This document shows positions 1 to 12,200 of a stretch of DNA of 64,000 bases, piece after piece (the stretch's first letter is position 1; each line of letters begins with the position of its first letter). Under the pieces are notes generated by a model. The model did no database searches. It worked only from the letters and a program-made list of their open reading frames with translations, and had not been told where the DNA came from. Origin of the DNA: Lacisediminimonas profundi. GTDB taxonomy: Bacteria > Pseudomonadota > Gammaproteobacteria > Burkholderiales > Burkholderiaceae_D. A program made the position numbers and the translations under genes. Location of the stretch: contig NZ_VTTH01000009.1 of the NCBI RefSeq assembly GCF_008831265.1, positions 1-64,000 of the forward strand, written 5' to 3'.

Positions 1-3000
1 AGGCCGCATCGTCGCCGGACAGGCTGTACGTCACGCCAGCACTGGTGTCAGCGGTATCGGTCGCAATTGCCGTGTACACGACCTGCCCCGCGCCGCTGTT
101 CTCGTTGATCGCCGTTGCCGTCGTCGACGACGTGATCGTCGGGGCAACTTCATCGACGTTGTTGATCGTCAGCGTCACTGCCTGCTGGCTGGCCGTCGTC
201 ACGCCATCGCTGGCGACGACATTGAAGCTGTAGCTGGCCTTCGTCTCGTGGTCCGGATTCGCCGTCAGCGTCACGGCGCCCGTGCTGCTGTCGATCGTGA
301 ACAGGGCAGCATCCGTTCCGGACAGGCTGTAAGTCACGCCGGCGCTGGTGTCGCCGCTGTCGGTCGCAATGGCCGTGTAGACGACCTGGCCCGCGCCGCT
401 GTTCTCGTTGATCGCCGTCGCCGTCGTCGACGACGTGATCGTCGGCGCAATTTCGTCGACGTTGTTGATCGTCAGCGTCACTGCCTGCTGGCTTGCTGCC
501 GTCACGCCATCGCTGGCAACGACGTTGAAGCTGTAGCTCGATTGCGCTTCGTAGTCCGGATTACCGGTCAGCGTCACCGCTCCAGTGGTCGGGTTGATCG
601 TGAACAGGGCCGCATCCGTTCCGGACAGGCTGTACGTCACGCCAGCGCTGGTGTCGCCGCTGTCGGTCGCGATCGCGGTGTAGACAACCTGGCCCGCGCC
701 AGTGTTTTCGTTGATCGCGGTCGCCGTCGTCGACGACGTGATCGTCGGTGCGACTTCATCGACGTTGTTGATCGTCAGCGTCACTGCCTGCTGGCTTGCC
801 GTGGTCACGCCATCGCTAGCGACGACGTTGAAGCTGTAGCTCGATTTCGCTTCGTAGTTCGGATTGCCCGTCAGCGTCACCGCTCCGGTCGTCGCGTTGA
901 TCGTGAACAGGGCAGCATCGTCGCCGGACAGGCTGTACGTCACGCCGGCACTGGTGTCAGCGCTGTCGGTCGCGATAGCGGTGTAGACCACCTGGCCGGC
1001 GCCGCTGTTCTCGTTGATCGCCGTTGCCGTCGTCGACGACGTGATCGTCGGGGCAACTTCATCGACATTGTTGATCGTCAGCGTGATTGCTTGCTGGCTG
1101 GCCGTCGTCACGCCATCGCTGGCAACGACATTGAAGCTGTAGCTCGCCTTCGTCTCGTGGTCCGGATTCCCCGTCAGCGTCACCGCTCCGGTCGTCGCGT
1201 TGATCGTGAACAGGGCAGCATCCGTTCCGGACAGGCTGTAGGTCACGCCGGCGCTGGTGTCGCCGCTGTCGGTCGCAATGGCCGTGTAGACAACCTGGCC
1301 TGCGCCGCTGTTCTCATTGATCGCCGTTGCTGTTGTCGACGACGTGATCGTCGGTGCGACTTCATCGATATTGTTGATCGTCAGCGTCACCGCTTGCTGG
1401 CTCGCCGTCGTCACGCCGTCGCTGGCAACGACGTTGAAGCTGTAGCTCGATTTGGTCTCGTAATTCGGATTTCCCGTCAGCGTCACCGCGCCGGTCGTCG
1501 GGTTGATCGTGAACAGGGCCGCGTCCGTTCCGGACAGGCTGTACGTCACGCCAGCGCTGGTGTCGGCGGTATCGGTTGCAATTGCCGTGTAGACAACCTG
1601 GCCGGCGCCGCTGTTCTCGTTGATCGCCGTTGCCGTTGTCGAGGACGTGATCGTCGGCGACACTTCATCGACGTTGTTGATCGTCAGCGTCACTGCCTGC
1701 TGGCTCGCTGTGGTCACGCCGTCATCGGCGACGACGTTGAAGCTGTAGCTCGACTTCGCTTCGTAGTCAGGATTTCCCGTGAGCGTCACAGCACCGGTCG
1801 TCGCGTTGATCGTGAACAGGGCCGCATCCGATCCGGAAAGGCTGTACGTCACGCCCGCGCTGGTGTCGGCGGTATCGGTCGCAATCGCCGTATAGACCAC
1901 TTGGCCTGCGCCGCTGTTCTCGTTGATCGCGGTTGCCGTTGTCGACGACGTGATCGTCGGCGCAACTTCATCAACGTTGTTGATCGCCAGCGTCACTGCC
2001 TGCTGGCTCGCCGTCGTCACGCCGTCATTGGCAACGACGTTGAAGCTGTAGCTCGATTTCGCCTCGTGGTTCGGATTGCCCGTCAGCGTCACCGCGCCAG
2101 TCGTCTCGTTAATCGTGAACAGGCCCGCGTCGACTCCGGACAGGCTGTACGTCACGCCGGCGCTGGTGTCAGCGCTGTCGGTCGCGATAGCGGTGTACAC
2201 GACCTGGCCTGCACCGCTGTTCTCGTTGATCGCCGTTGCCGTCGTCGACGACGTGATCGTCGGTGCCACTTCATCGACGTTGTTGATCGTCAGCGTCACT
2301 GCTTGCTGGCTGGCTGCCGTCACGCCGTCGCTGGCAACGACGTTGAAGCTGTAGCTCGATTTCGCCTCGTGGTTCGGATTGCCCGTCAGGGTCACCGCGC
2401 CGGTCGTCTCGTTAATCGTGAACAGGCCCGCGTCGACTCCGGACAGGCTGTACGTCACGCCTGCGCTGATGTCGGCGGTGTCGGTCGCAATTGCCGTATA
2501 GACAACTTGGCCGGCGCCGCTGTTCTCGTTGATCGCGGTCGCCGTTGTCGACGACGTGATCGTCGGTGCAACTTCATCGACGTTGTTGATCGTCAGCGTC
2601 ACTGCCTGCTGGCTCGCTGTGGTCACGCCGTCATTGGCAACGACATTAAAGCTGTAGCTCGATTTCGACTCGTAATTCGGATTTCCCGTCAGCGTCACCG
2701 CGCCGGTCGTCTCGTCAATCGTGAACAGGGCAGCATCGTCGCCTGACAGGCTGTACGTCACGCCAGCACTGATGTCGCCGCTGTCGGTCGCGATGGCCGT
2801 GTACACGACCTGGCCCGCGCCGCTGTTCTCGTTGATCGCGGTCGCCGTCGTTGACGACGTGATCGTCGGTGCCACTTCGTCGACGTTGTTGATCGTCAGC
2901 GTCACCGCTTGCTGGCTCGCTGTCGTCACGCCGTCATCGGCGACGACGTTGAAGCTGTAGCTCGACTTCGACTCGTAATTCGGATTCCCCGTCAGCGTCA

Positions 3001-6000
3001 CCGCGCCGGTCGTCTCGTTGATCGTGAACAGGGCCGCATCCGCTCCGGACAGGCTGTAGCTCGCGCCGGCGCTCGTGTCAGCGGTATCCGTCGCAATCGC
3101 GGTGTAGACTACTTGGCCCGCGCCGCTGTTTTCGTTGATCGCGGTTGCCGTCGTCGAGGACGTGATCGTCGGGGCAACTTCATCGACGTTGTTGATCGTC
3201 AGCGTGATTGCTTGCTGGCTGGCTGTCGTCACGCCATCGCTGGCGACGACATTGAAGCTGTAGCTCGCCTTCGTCTCGTGGTCCGGATTCGCCGTCAGGG
3301 TCACCGCTCCGGTCGTCTCGTTGATCGTGAACAAGGCCGCATCCGTGCCGGACAGGCTGTAGCTCACGCCAGCACTGGTGTCGGCGGTATCGGTCGCAAT
3401 GGCCGTGTAGACCACCTGGCCCGCGCCGCTGTTCTCGTTGATCGCGGTTGCCGTCGTCGACGACGTGATCGTCGGTGCGACTTCATCGATATTGTTGATC
3501 GTCAGCGTCACTGCCTGCTGGCTTGCCGTGGTCACGCCATCGCTAGCGACGACGTTGAAGCTGTAGCTCGATTGCGCTTCGTAGTTCGGATTGGCCGTCA
3601 GCGTCACGGCGCCGGTCGTCTCGTTGATCGTGAACAAGGCCGCATCCGTTCCGGACAGGCTGTACGTCACGCCTGCGCTGGTGTCGGCGCTGTCGGTCGC
3701 GATAGCGGTGTAGACCACCTGGCCGGCGCCGCTGTTCTCGTTGATCGCGGTTGCCGTCGTCGAGGACGTGATCGTCGGGGCAACTTCATCGACGTTGTTG
3801 ATCGTCAGCGTGATTGCTTGCTGGCTGGCTGTCGTCACGCCATCGCTGGCGACGACATTGAAGCTGTAGCTCGATTTCGCCTCGTGGTCCGGATTCGCCG
3901 TCAGCGTCACCGCGCCAGTCGTCTCGTTAATCGTGAACAGGCCCGCGTCCGTTCCGGACAGGCTGTACGTCACGCCTGCGCTGATGTCGGCGGTGTCGGT
4001 CGCAATCGCCGTGTAGACAACCTGCCCCGCGCCGCTGTTTTCGTTGATCGCCGTTGCCGTCGTCGACGACGTGATCGTCGGTGCGACTTCGTCGACGTTG
4101 TTGATCGTCAGCGTCACTGCCTGCTGGCTCGCTGCCGTCACGCCATCGCTGGCGACGACGTTGAAGCTGTAGCTCGACTTCGCTTCGTAGTTCGGATTGC
4201 CGGTCAGCGTCACGGCGCCCGTGCTGCTGTCAATCGTGAACAGGGCCGCATCCGTTCCGGACAGGCTGTAGGTCACGCCCGCGCTGGTGTCGGCGGTATC
4301 GGTCGCGATTGCCGTGTAGACCACCTGGCCGGCGCCACTGTTCTCGTTGATCGCCGTCGCCGTCGTCGACGACGTGATCGTCGGCGCAACTTCGTCGACG
4401 TTGGTTATCGTCAGGGTCACTGCCTGCTGGCTAGCGGTCGTCACGCCATCGCTGGCGACGACATTGAAGCTGTAGCTCGATTTCGCTTCGTAGTTCGGAT
4501 TACCCGTCAGCGTCACGGCGCCCGTGCTGCCATTGATCGTGAACAGGGCCGCGTCCGTTCCGGACAGGCTGTAGGTCACGCCGGCGCTGATGTCGCCGCT
4601 GTCGGTCGCAATTGCGGTGTACACGACCTGGCCGGCGCCACTGTTCTCGTTGATCGCCGTTGCCGTCGTCGAGGACGTGATCGTTGGGGCAACTTCGTCG
4701 ACGTTGGTTATCGTCAGCGTCACTGCCTGCTGGCTAGCGGTCGTCACGCCATCGCTGGCGACGACATTGAAGCTGTAGCTCGCCTTCGTCTCGTGGTCGG
4801 GATTGCCTGTCAGGGTCACCGCGCCCGTGCTGCCATTGATCGTGAAGAGGGCCGCATCCGTTCCGGACAGGCTGTACGTCACGCCAGCGCTGGTGTCGGC
4901 GGTATCGGTCGCGATGGCCGTGTAGATCACCTGGCCCGCACCGCTGTTCTCGTTGATCGCCGTCGCCGTCGATGACGAAGTGATCGTCGGCGCAACTTCA
5001 TCGACGTTGTTGATCGTCAGCGTCACTGCCTGCTGGCTCGCCGTCGTCACGCCGTCGCTGGCAACGACGTTGAAGCTGTAGCTCGATTTGGTCTCGTAAT
5101 TCGGATTGCCCGTCAGGGTCACCGCGCCGGTCGTCTCGTTGATCGTGAACAGGGCCGCGTCCGTGCCTGACAGGCTGTAGGTCACGCCGGCGCTGGTGTC
5201 AGCGGTATCGGTCGCGATCGCGGTGTACACGACCTGGCCGGCGCCGCTGTTCTCGTTGATCGCGGTCGCCGTGGTCGATGAGGTGATCGTCGGCGACACT
5301 TCGTCGACGTTGTTGATCGTCAGCGTCACTGCCTGCTGGCTTGCCGTGGTCACGCCATCGCTAGCGACGACGTTGAAGCTGTAGCTCGATTGCGCTTCGT
5401 AGTTCGGATTGGCCGTCAGCGTCACGGCGCCGGTCGTCTCGTTGATCGTGAACAAGGCCGCATCCGTTCCGGACAGGCTGTACGTCACGCCTGCGCTGGT
5501 GTCGGCGCTGTCGGTCGCGATAGCGGTGTAGACCACCTGGCCGGCGCCGCTGTTCTCGTTGATCGCGGTTGCCGTCGTCGAGGACGTGATCGTCGGGGCA
5601 ACTTCATCAACGTTGTTGATCGTCAGCGTGATTGCTTGCTGGCTGGCTGTCGTCACGCCATCGCTGGCGACCACATTGAAGCTGTAGCTCGCCTTCGTCT
5701 CGTGGTCCGGATTCGCCGTCAGGGTCACCGCTCCGGTCGTCTCGTTGATCGTGAACAGGGCCGCATCAGTGCCGGACAGGCTGTAGCTCACGCCAGCACT
5801 GGTGTCGCCGCTGTCGGTCGCAATGGCCGTGTAGACCACCTGGCCCGCGCCGCTGTTCTCGCTGATCGCGGTTGCCGTCGTCGACGACGTGATCGTCGGT
5901 GCGACTTCGTCGACGTTGTTGATCGTCAGCGTCACTGCCTGCTGGCTCGCTGCCGTCACGCCATCGCTGGCGACGACGTTGAAGCTGTAGCTCGACTTCG

Positions 6001-9000
6001 CTTCGTAGTTCGGATTGCCGGTCAGCGTCACGGCGCCCGTGCTGCTGTCAATCGTGAACAGGGCCGCATCCGTTCCGGACAGGCTGTAGGTCACGCCCGC
6101 GCTGGTGTCGGCGGTATCGGTCGCGATTGCCGTGTAGACCACCTGGCCGGCGCCGCTGTTCTCGTTGATCGCGGTTGCCGTGCTCGACGACGTGATCGTC
6201 GGTGCGACTTCATCGATATTGTTGATCGTCAGCGTCACCGCCTGCTGGCTGGCCGTCGTCACGCCGTCAGTGGCGACGACGTTGAAGCTGTAGCTCGACT
6301 TCGACTCGTAATTCGGATTCCCCGTCAGCGTCACCGCGCCGGTCGTCGCGTTGATCGTGAACAGCGACGCATCCGTTCCGGACAGGCTGTACGTCACGCC
6401 TGCGCTGGTGTCGGCGGTGTCGGTCGCGATAGCTGTGTAGACCACCTGGCCGGCGCCGCTGTTCTCGTTGATCGCCGTTGCCGTCGTCGACGACGTAATC
6501 GTCGGGGACACTTCGTCAACATTGTTGATCGTCAGCGTCACTGCTTGCTGGCTCGCTGCCGTCACGCCATCGCTGGCAACGACATTGAAGCTGTAGCTCG
6601 CCTTCATCTCGTGGTCCGGATTCCCCGTCAGCGTCACCGCTCCGGTCGTCGCGTTGATCGTGAACAGCGACGCATCCGTTCCGGACAGGCTGTAGGTCAC
6701 GCCGGCGCTGGTGTCGCCGCTGTCGGTCGCAATCGCGGTGTAGACCACCTGGCCTGCGCCGCTGTTCTCGTTGATCGCGGTTGCCGTCGTCGAGGACGTG
6801 ATCGTCGGTGCCACTTCGTCGACGTTGTTGATCGTCAGCGTCACCGCTTGCTGGCTGGCCGTCGTCACGCCGTCGCTGGCGACGACGTTGAAGCTGTAGC
6901 TCGATTTCGCTTCGTAGTTCGGACTACCCGTCAGCGTCACCGCTCCATTGGTCGGGTTGATCGTGAAAAAGGCCGCATCCGTTCCGGACAGGCTGTAGGT
7001 CACGCCGGCACTGATGTCGGCGGTGTCGGTCGCAATCGCGGTGTAGACCACCTGGCCTGCACCGCTGTTCTCGTTGATCGCGGTTGCCGTCGTCGACGAC
7101 GTGATCGTCGGTGCCACTTCATCGACGTTGTTGATCGTCAGCGTCACTGCTTGCTGGCTGGCTGCCGTCACGCCGTCGCTGGCAACGACGTTGAAGCTGT
7201 AGCTCGATTTCGCCTCGTGGTTCGGATTGCCCGTCAGGGTCACCGCGCCGGTCGTCTCGTTAATCGTGAACAGGCCCGCGTCGACTCCGGACAGGCTGTA
7301 CGTCACGCCTGCGCTGATGTCGGCGGTGTCGGTCGCAATTGCCGTATAGACAACTTGGCCGGCGCCGCTGTTCTCGTTGATCGCGGTCGCCGTGGTCGAC
7401 GACGTGATCGTCGGGGCAACTTCATCGACGTTGTTGATTGTCAGCGTCACTGCCTGCTGGCTTGCCGTTGTCACACCATCATCGGCGACGACATTGAAGC
7501 TGTAGCTCGACTTCGTCTCGTAATTCGGATTTCCGGTCAGCGTCACCGCGCCGGTCGTCGCGTTGATCGTGAACAGGGCCGCGTCCGTGCCTGACAGGCT
7601 GTAGGTCACGCCGGCGCTGGTGTCAGCGGTATCGGTCGCGATCGCCGTGTAGACGACCTGGCCGGCGCCGCTGTTCTCGTTGATCGCGGTCGCCGTCGTC
7701 GACGACGTGATCGTCGGTGCGACTTCGTCGACGTTGTTGATCGTCAGCGTCACCGCCTGCTGGCTTGCCGTGGTCACGCCATCGCTGGCGACGACGTTGA
7801 AGCTGTAGCTTGATTTGGTCTCGTGGTCCGGATTGCCCGTCAGGGTCACCGCACCGGTCGTTTCGTTGATCGTGAACAGGCCCGCGTCCGTTCCGGACAG
7901 GCTGTAGGTCACGCCGGCGCTGATGTCGCCGCTGTCGGTCGCAATTGCCGTGTAGACAACCTGGCCTGCACCACTGTTCTCGTTGATCGCGGTCGCCGTC
8001 GTCGTCGACGTGATCGTCGGGGCGACTTCATCGACGTTGTTGATCGTCAGCGTCACTGCCTGCTCGCTTGCCGTCGTCACGCCGTCATCGGCAACGACAT
8101 TGAAGCTGTAGCTCGATTTGGTCTCGTAGTCCGGATTGCCGGTCAGCGTCACCGCACCAGTCGTCGGGTTGATCGTGAACAGGCCCGCGTCCGTACCGGA
8201 CAGGCTGTAAGTCACGCCCGCGCTGGTGTCGGCGGTATCGGTCGCGATTGCCGTGTAGACCACCTGGCCAGCGCCGCTGTTCTCGTTGATCGCGGTTGCC
8301 GTCGTCGACGACGTGATCGTCGGTGCCACTTCATCGACGTTGTTGATCGTCAGCGTCACTGCCTGCTGGCTCGCTGCCGTCACGCCATCGCTGGCAACGA
8401 CGTTGAAGCTGTAGCTCGATTTGGTCTCGTAGTCAGGATTGCCCGTCAGCGTCACCGCACCAGTCGTCGCGTTAATCGTGAACAGGGATGCATCGTCACC
8501 GGACAGGCTGTACGTCACGCCGGCGCTGATGTCGCCAAGGTCGGTCGCAATCGCCGTGTAGACCACCTGGCCCGCACCGCTGTTCTCGTTGATCGCCGTG
8601 GCCGTCGTTGAGGACGTGATCGTTGGGGCAACTTCGTCGACGTTGTTGATCGTCAGTGTCACTGCCTGCTGGCTCGCTGCCGTCACGCCGTCATTGGCGA
8701 CGACATTGAAGCTGTAGCTCGACTTTGTCTCGTAGTTCGGATTGCCCGTCAGCGTCACGGCGCCCGTGCTGCTATTGATTGTGAACAGGCCCGCGTCCGT
8801 TCCGGACAGGCTGTACGTCACGCCGGCGCTGATGTCGCCAAGGTCGGTCGCAATCGCCGTGTAGACCACCTGGCCTGCACCGCTGTTCTCGTTGATCGCC
8901 GTCGCCGTGGTCGACGACGTGATCGTCGGCGCAACTTCATCGACGTTGTTGATCGTCAGTGTCACTGCCTGCTGGCTGGCCGTCGTCACGCCGTCGCTGG

Positions 9001-9255
9001 CAACAACGTTGAAGCTGTAGCTCGATTTCGCTTCGTAGTCCGGATTGCCCGTCAGCGTCACGGCACCGGTCGTCGCGTTGATCGTGAACAGGGCAGCATC
9101 GTCGCCGGACAGGCTGTACGTCACGCCAGCGCTGATGTCACCACTGTCGGTCGCAATCGCGGTGTAGATCACCTGGCCGGCGCCGCTGTTTTCATTGATC
9201 GCCGTCGCCGTCGATGACGAGGTGATCGTCGGCGCAACTTCGTCAACGTTGTTGA
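1..9255 (-). repeat. Coding tandem repeat, 303-bp unit, about 30 copies in the window
   Basis: The element encoding SYSFN recurs at 222, 525, 828 and so on to 9009, thirty times with exactly 303 bp between copies. No net insertion or deletion occurs over 8.8 kb. The unit encodes 101 residues of cadherin/VCBS type, with SYSFNVVASDGVT, NNVDEVAPTIT and AINENSGAGQVVYTA as landmarks. Changes are point substitutions, many silent, with a few alternative residues at fixed places (for example S, E, A or P after FTID). The array continues past the left edge. Confidence 0.95.
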
Positions 9256-12200
9256 CATTGATCGTGACCGCTTTGCTAGCAAACAGCGTACCGGTGCCGG
9301 CATCGGTTGCTACCACCGTGATGCTGTAACTCGACTGCGTCTCATAATCAGCCGAACCGTTGATCGTCACTACACCAGTCGTGCCGTCAATCGTGAATGC
9401 CGATGCATCCGCACCGCTCAGGCTGTAGGTCAGCGTCTTGTTCGGGGCAGTTGCATCCGGATCCGTCGCGGTAGCCGTGTACACGACCGCACCGGCCTGG
9501 TTCTCGGCAACGCTGCCTGAGGCGCCAGATGTGATCGTCGGTGCTTCGTTCAGATCGTTCACGTTCACCGTGAAAACCTTGTCGAACGAAAGGCCGCCCT
9601 GGTCCGTCGTGCGGACCAGAACGCTGTAGCTCGACTTCGCTTCAAAATCCGGCGACGCGCTGATCGTCAGCGCATTGCCGACAATGCTGAACGACGCATT
9701 GTCCGTGTCGCCGGTGCCCGTCACCAGGCTGTAGGTGAAGGTGTTGCCGGAATCCGGGTCGGTCGAGGTGAAGGTGCCTACCGTCGTACCCGCCGCAACG
9801 TTCTCGTTGATCGCGTTGGCGCTGATCACAAGATTGGTCGGCGCTGCGTTCAGATCGTTCAGATCGTTCACGTTCACCGTGAACACCTTGTCGAACGAAA
9901 GGCCGTTCTGGTCCGTCGTGCGGACCAGAACGCTGTAGCTCGACTTCGCTTCAAAATCCGGCGACGCGCTGATCGTCAGCGCATTGCCGACAATGCTGAA
10001 CGACGCATTATCCGTGTCGCCAGTGCCCGTCACCAGGCTGTAGGTGAAGGTGTTGCCGGAATCCGGGTCGGTCGAGGTGAAGGTGCCGACCGTCGTACCC
10101 GCCGCAACGTTCTCGTTGATCGCACTGGCACTGATCACAAGGTTGGTCGGCGCTTCGTTGACGTCAATCACACTGATCGTGACCGCCTTGCTGGAAAACA
10201 GCGCACCGGTGCCGGCATCGGTTCCTACCACCGTGATGCTGTAACTCGACTGCGTCTCATAATCAGCCGCACCGTTGATCGTCACTACACCAGTCGTGCC
10301 ATTGATCGTGAATGCCGATGCATCCGCACCGCTCAAGCTGTAGGTCAGCGTCTTGTTCGGGGCAGTTGCATCCGGATCCGTCGCGGTAGCCGTGTACACG
10401 ACCGCACCGGCCTGGTTCTCGGCAACACTGCCCGAGGCCCCAGACGTGATCATCGGCGCTTCGTTCAGATCGTTCACGTTCACCGTAAACACCTTGTCGA
10501 ACGAAAGGCCGTTCTGGTCCGTCGTGCGGACCAGAACGCTGTAGCTCGACTTCGCTTCAAAATCCGGCGACGCGCTGATCGTCAGCGCATTGCCGACGAT
10601 GCTGAACGACGCATTATCCGTGTCGCCAGTGCCCGTCACCAGGCTGTAGGTAAAGGTATTGCCGGAATCCGGGTCGGTCGAGGTGAAGGTGCCTACCGTC
10701 GTACCCGCCGCAACGTTCTCGTTGATCGCGTTGGCACTGATCACAAGGTTGGTCGGCGCTTCGTTGACGTCAGTCACACTGATCGTGACCGCCTTGCTGG
10801 AAAACAGCGTACCGGTGCCGGCATCGGTTGCTACCACCGTGATGCTGTAACTCGACTGCGTCTCATAATCAGCCGCACCGTTGATCGTCACTACACCAGT
10901 CGTGCCGTCAATCGTGAATGCCGATGCATCCGCACCGCCCAGGCTGTAGGTCAGCGTCTTGTTCGGGGCAGTTGCATCCGGATCCGTCGCGGTAGCCGTG
11001 TAAACGACCGCACCGGCCTGGTTCTCGGCAACGCTGCCCGAGGCTCCAGACGTGATCGTCGGCGCCTCGTTCAGATCGTTCACGTTCACCGTAAACACCT
11101 TGTCGAACGAAAGACCGTTCTGGTCCGTCGTGCGGACCAGAACGCTGTAACTCGATTTCGCTTCAAAGTCCGGCGACGCGCTGATCGTCAGCGCATTGCC
11201 GACAATGCTGAACGACGCATTGTCCGTGTCGCCAGTGCCCGTCACCAGGCTGTAGGTGAAGGTGTTGCCCGCATCCGGGTCGGTCGAGGTGAAGGTGCCT
11301 ACCGTCGTACCCGCCGCAAGGTTCTCGTTGATCGCATTGGCGCTGATCACAAGGTTGGTCGGCGCTTCGTTCACATCGCCAACCAGGACAGTCAGGGTGG
11401 TGTCGGTGTAGTTGCCCGCTGCATCGGTCGCGCGCACCGTGATGCTGTGCGAGGTATTCGCTTCATAGTTCAGCAAAGCACTGTTCGCAACGACAATCTG
11501 GTTGCCGCTGACGCTGAACCGTCCACCGGCATCGGCGCCGGAGACGAGACTATAGATAAGGGTGGTGTTATCAGAGGCCGAAAGCGTACCGACCACAGTA
11601 CCGTTGGCCGAATTCTCTGCAATATTGAGTCCGGCGCTTGTCGATCCAGGGGCGGTGGAATCTACCGTAATTGCCCACGAACCTGACCCGGACTGCATGA
11701 CAGCGGTCACGCTATCCTCAACCCGGACAGTGTAGGTGTAGCTGCTGCCGTTGTTCAGCCCGCTGTCGGCATAAGTCCAACTGGTGCCGGTGACGCTCGC
11801 GTTGCCGATCTTGACACCGTCGCGATACACGGCCAGCACGAGATTGCCAGTCAGGCTGGTAGTCAGCGTACCCGACAGGGTCGGGGTCGTATCGTTCGTC
11901 GTACCGCCATTGCTGATCGTGCCCGTCACCGCGGCAACGTCGTCGTTGATTGCCGTGATGGTCGCTACCGGCATGTCATTGTCGGCGGCACCCGTCGTCG
12001 GCGTGCCGCTGGCAGAGCCCGTCAGGAAAACATTTGTGCTGGTGCCGTCATCCACAATCGTGCCGGAGCTGCTTGCCCCCGCCGAATTGCGTACGGTTTG
12101 AGATCCGCCGATCGCCCCAGTATTGAAGGTGAAATATTCCGGGCCTTCATAAACGGTATCGCTGGTGACAGCCGACCGTACCAGAACCGTCCTGACGCCA

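Noticed and set aside
248-8611. Long plus-strand open frames (up to 832 residues, Arg/Asp/His-rich) in the repeat region
   Set aside because: They lie antisense, codon-for-codon in register, to the 101-residue repeats of the minus-strand adhesin. Open antisense frames follow from its codon make-up and there is no recognisable protein family in them.
1-9255. CRISPR-like or satellite array
   Set aside because: The unit is 303 bp, fully coding, with no unique spacers and no cas genes.
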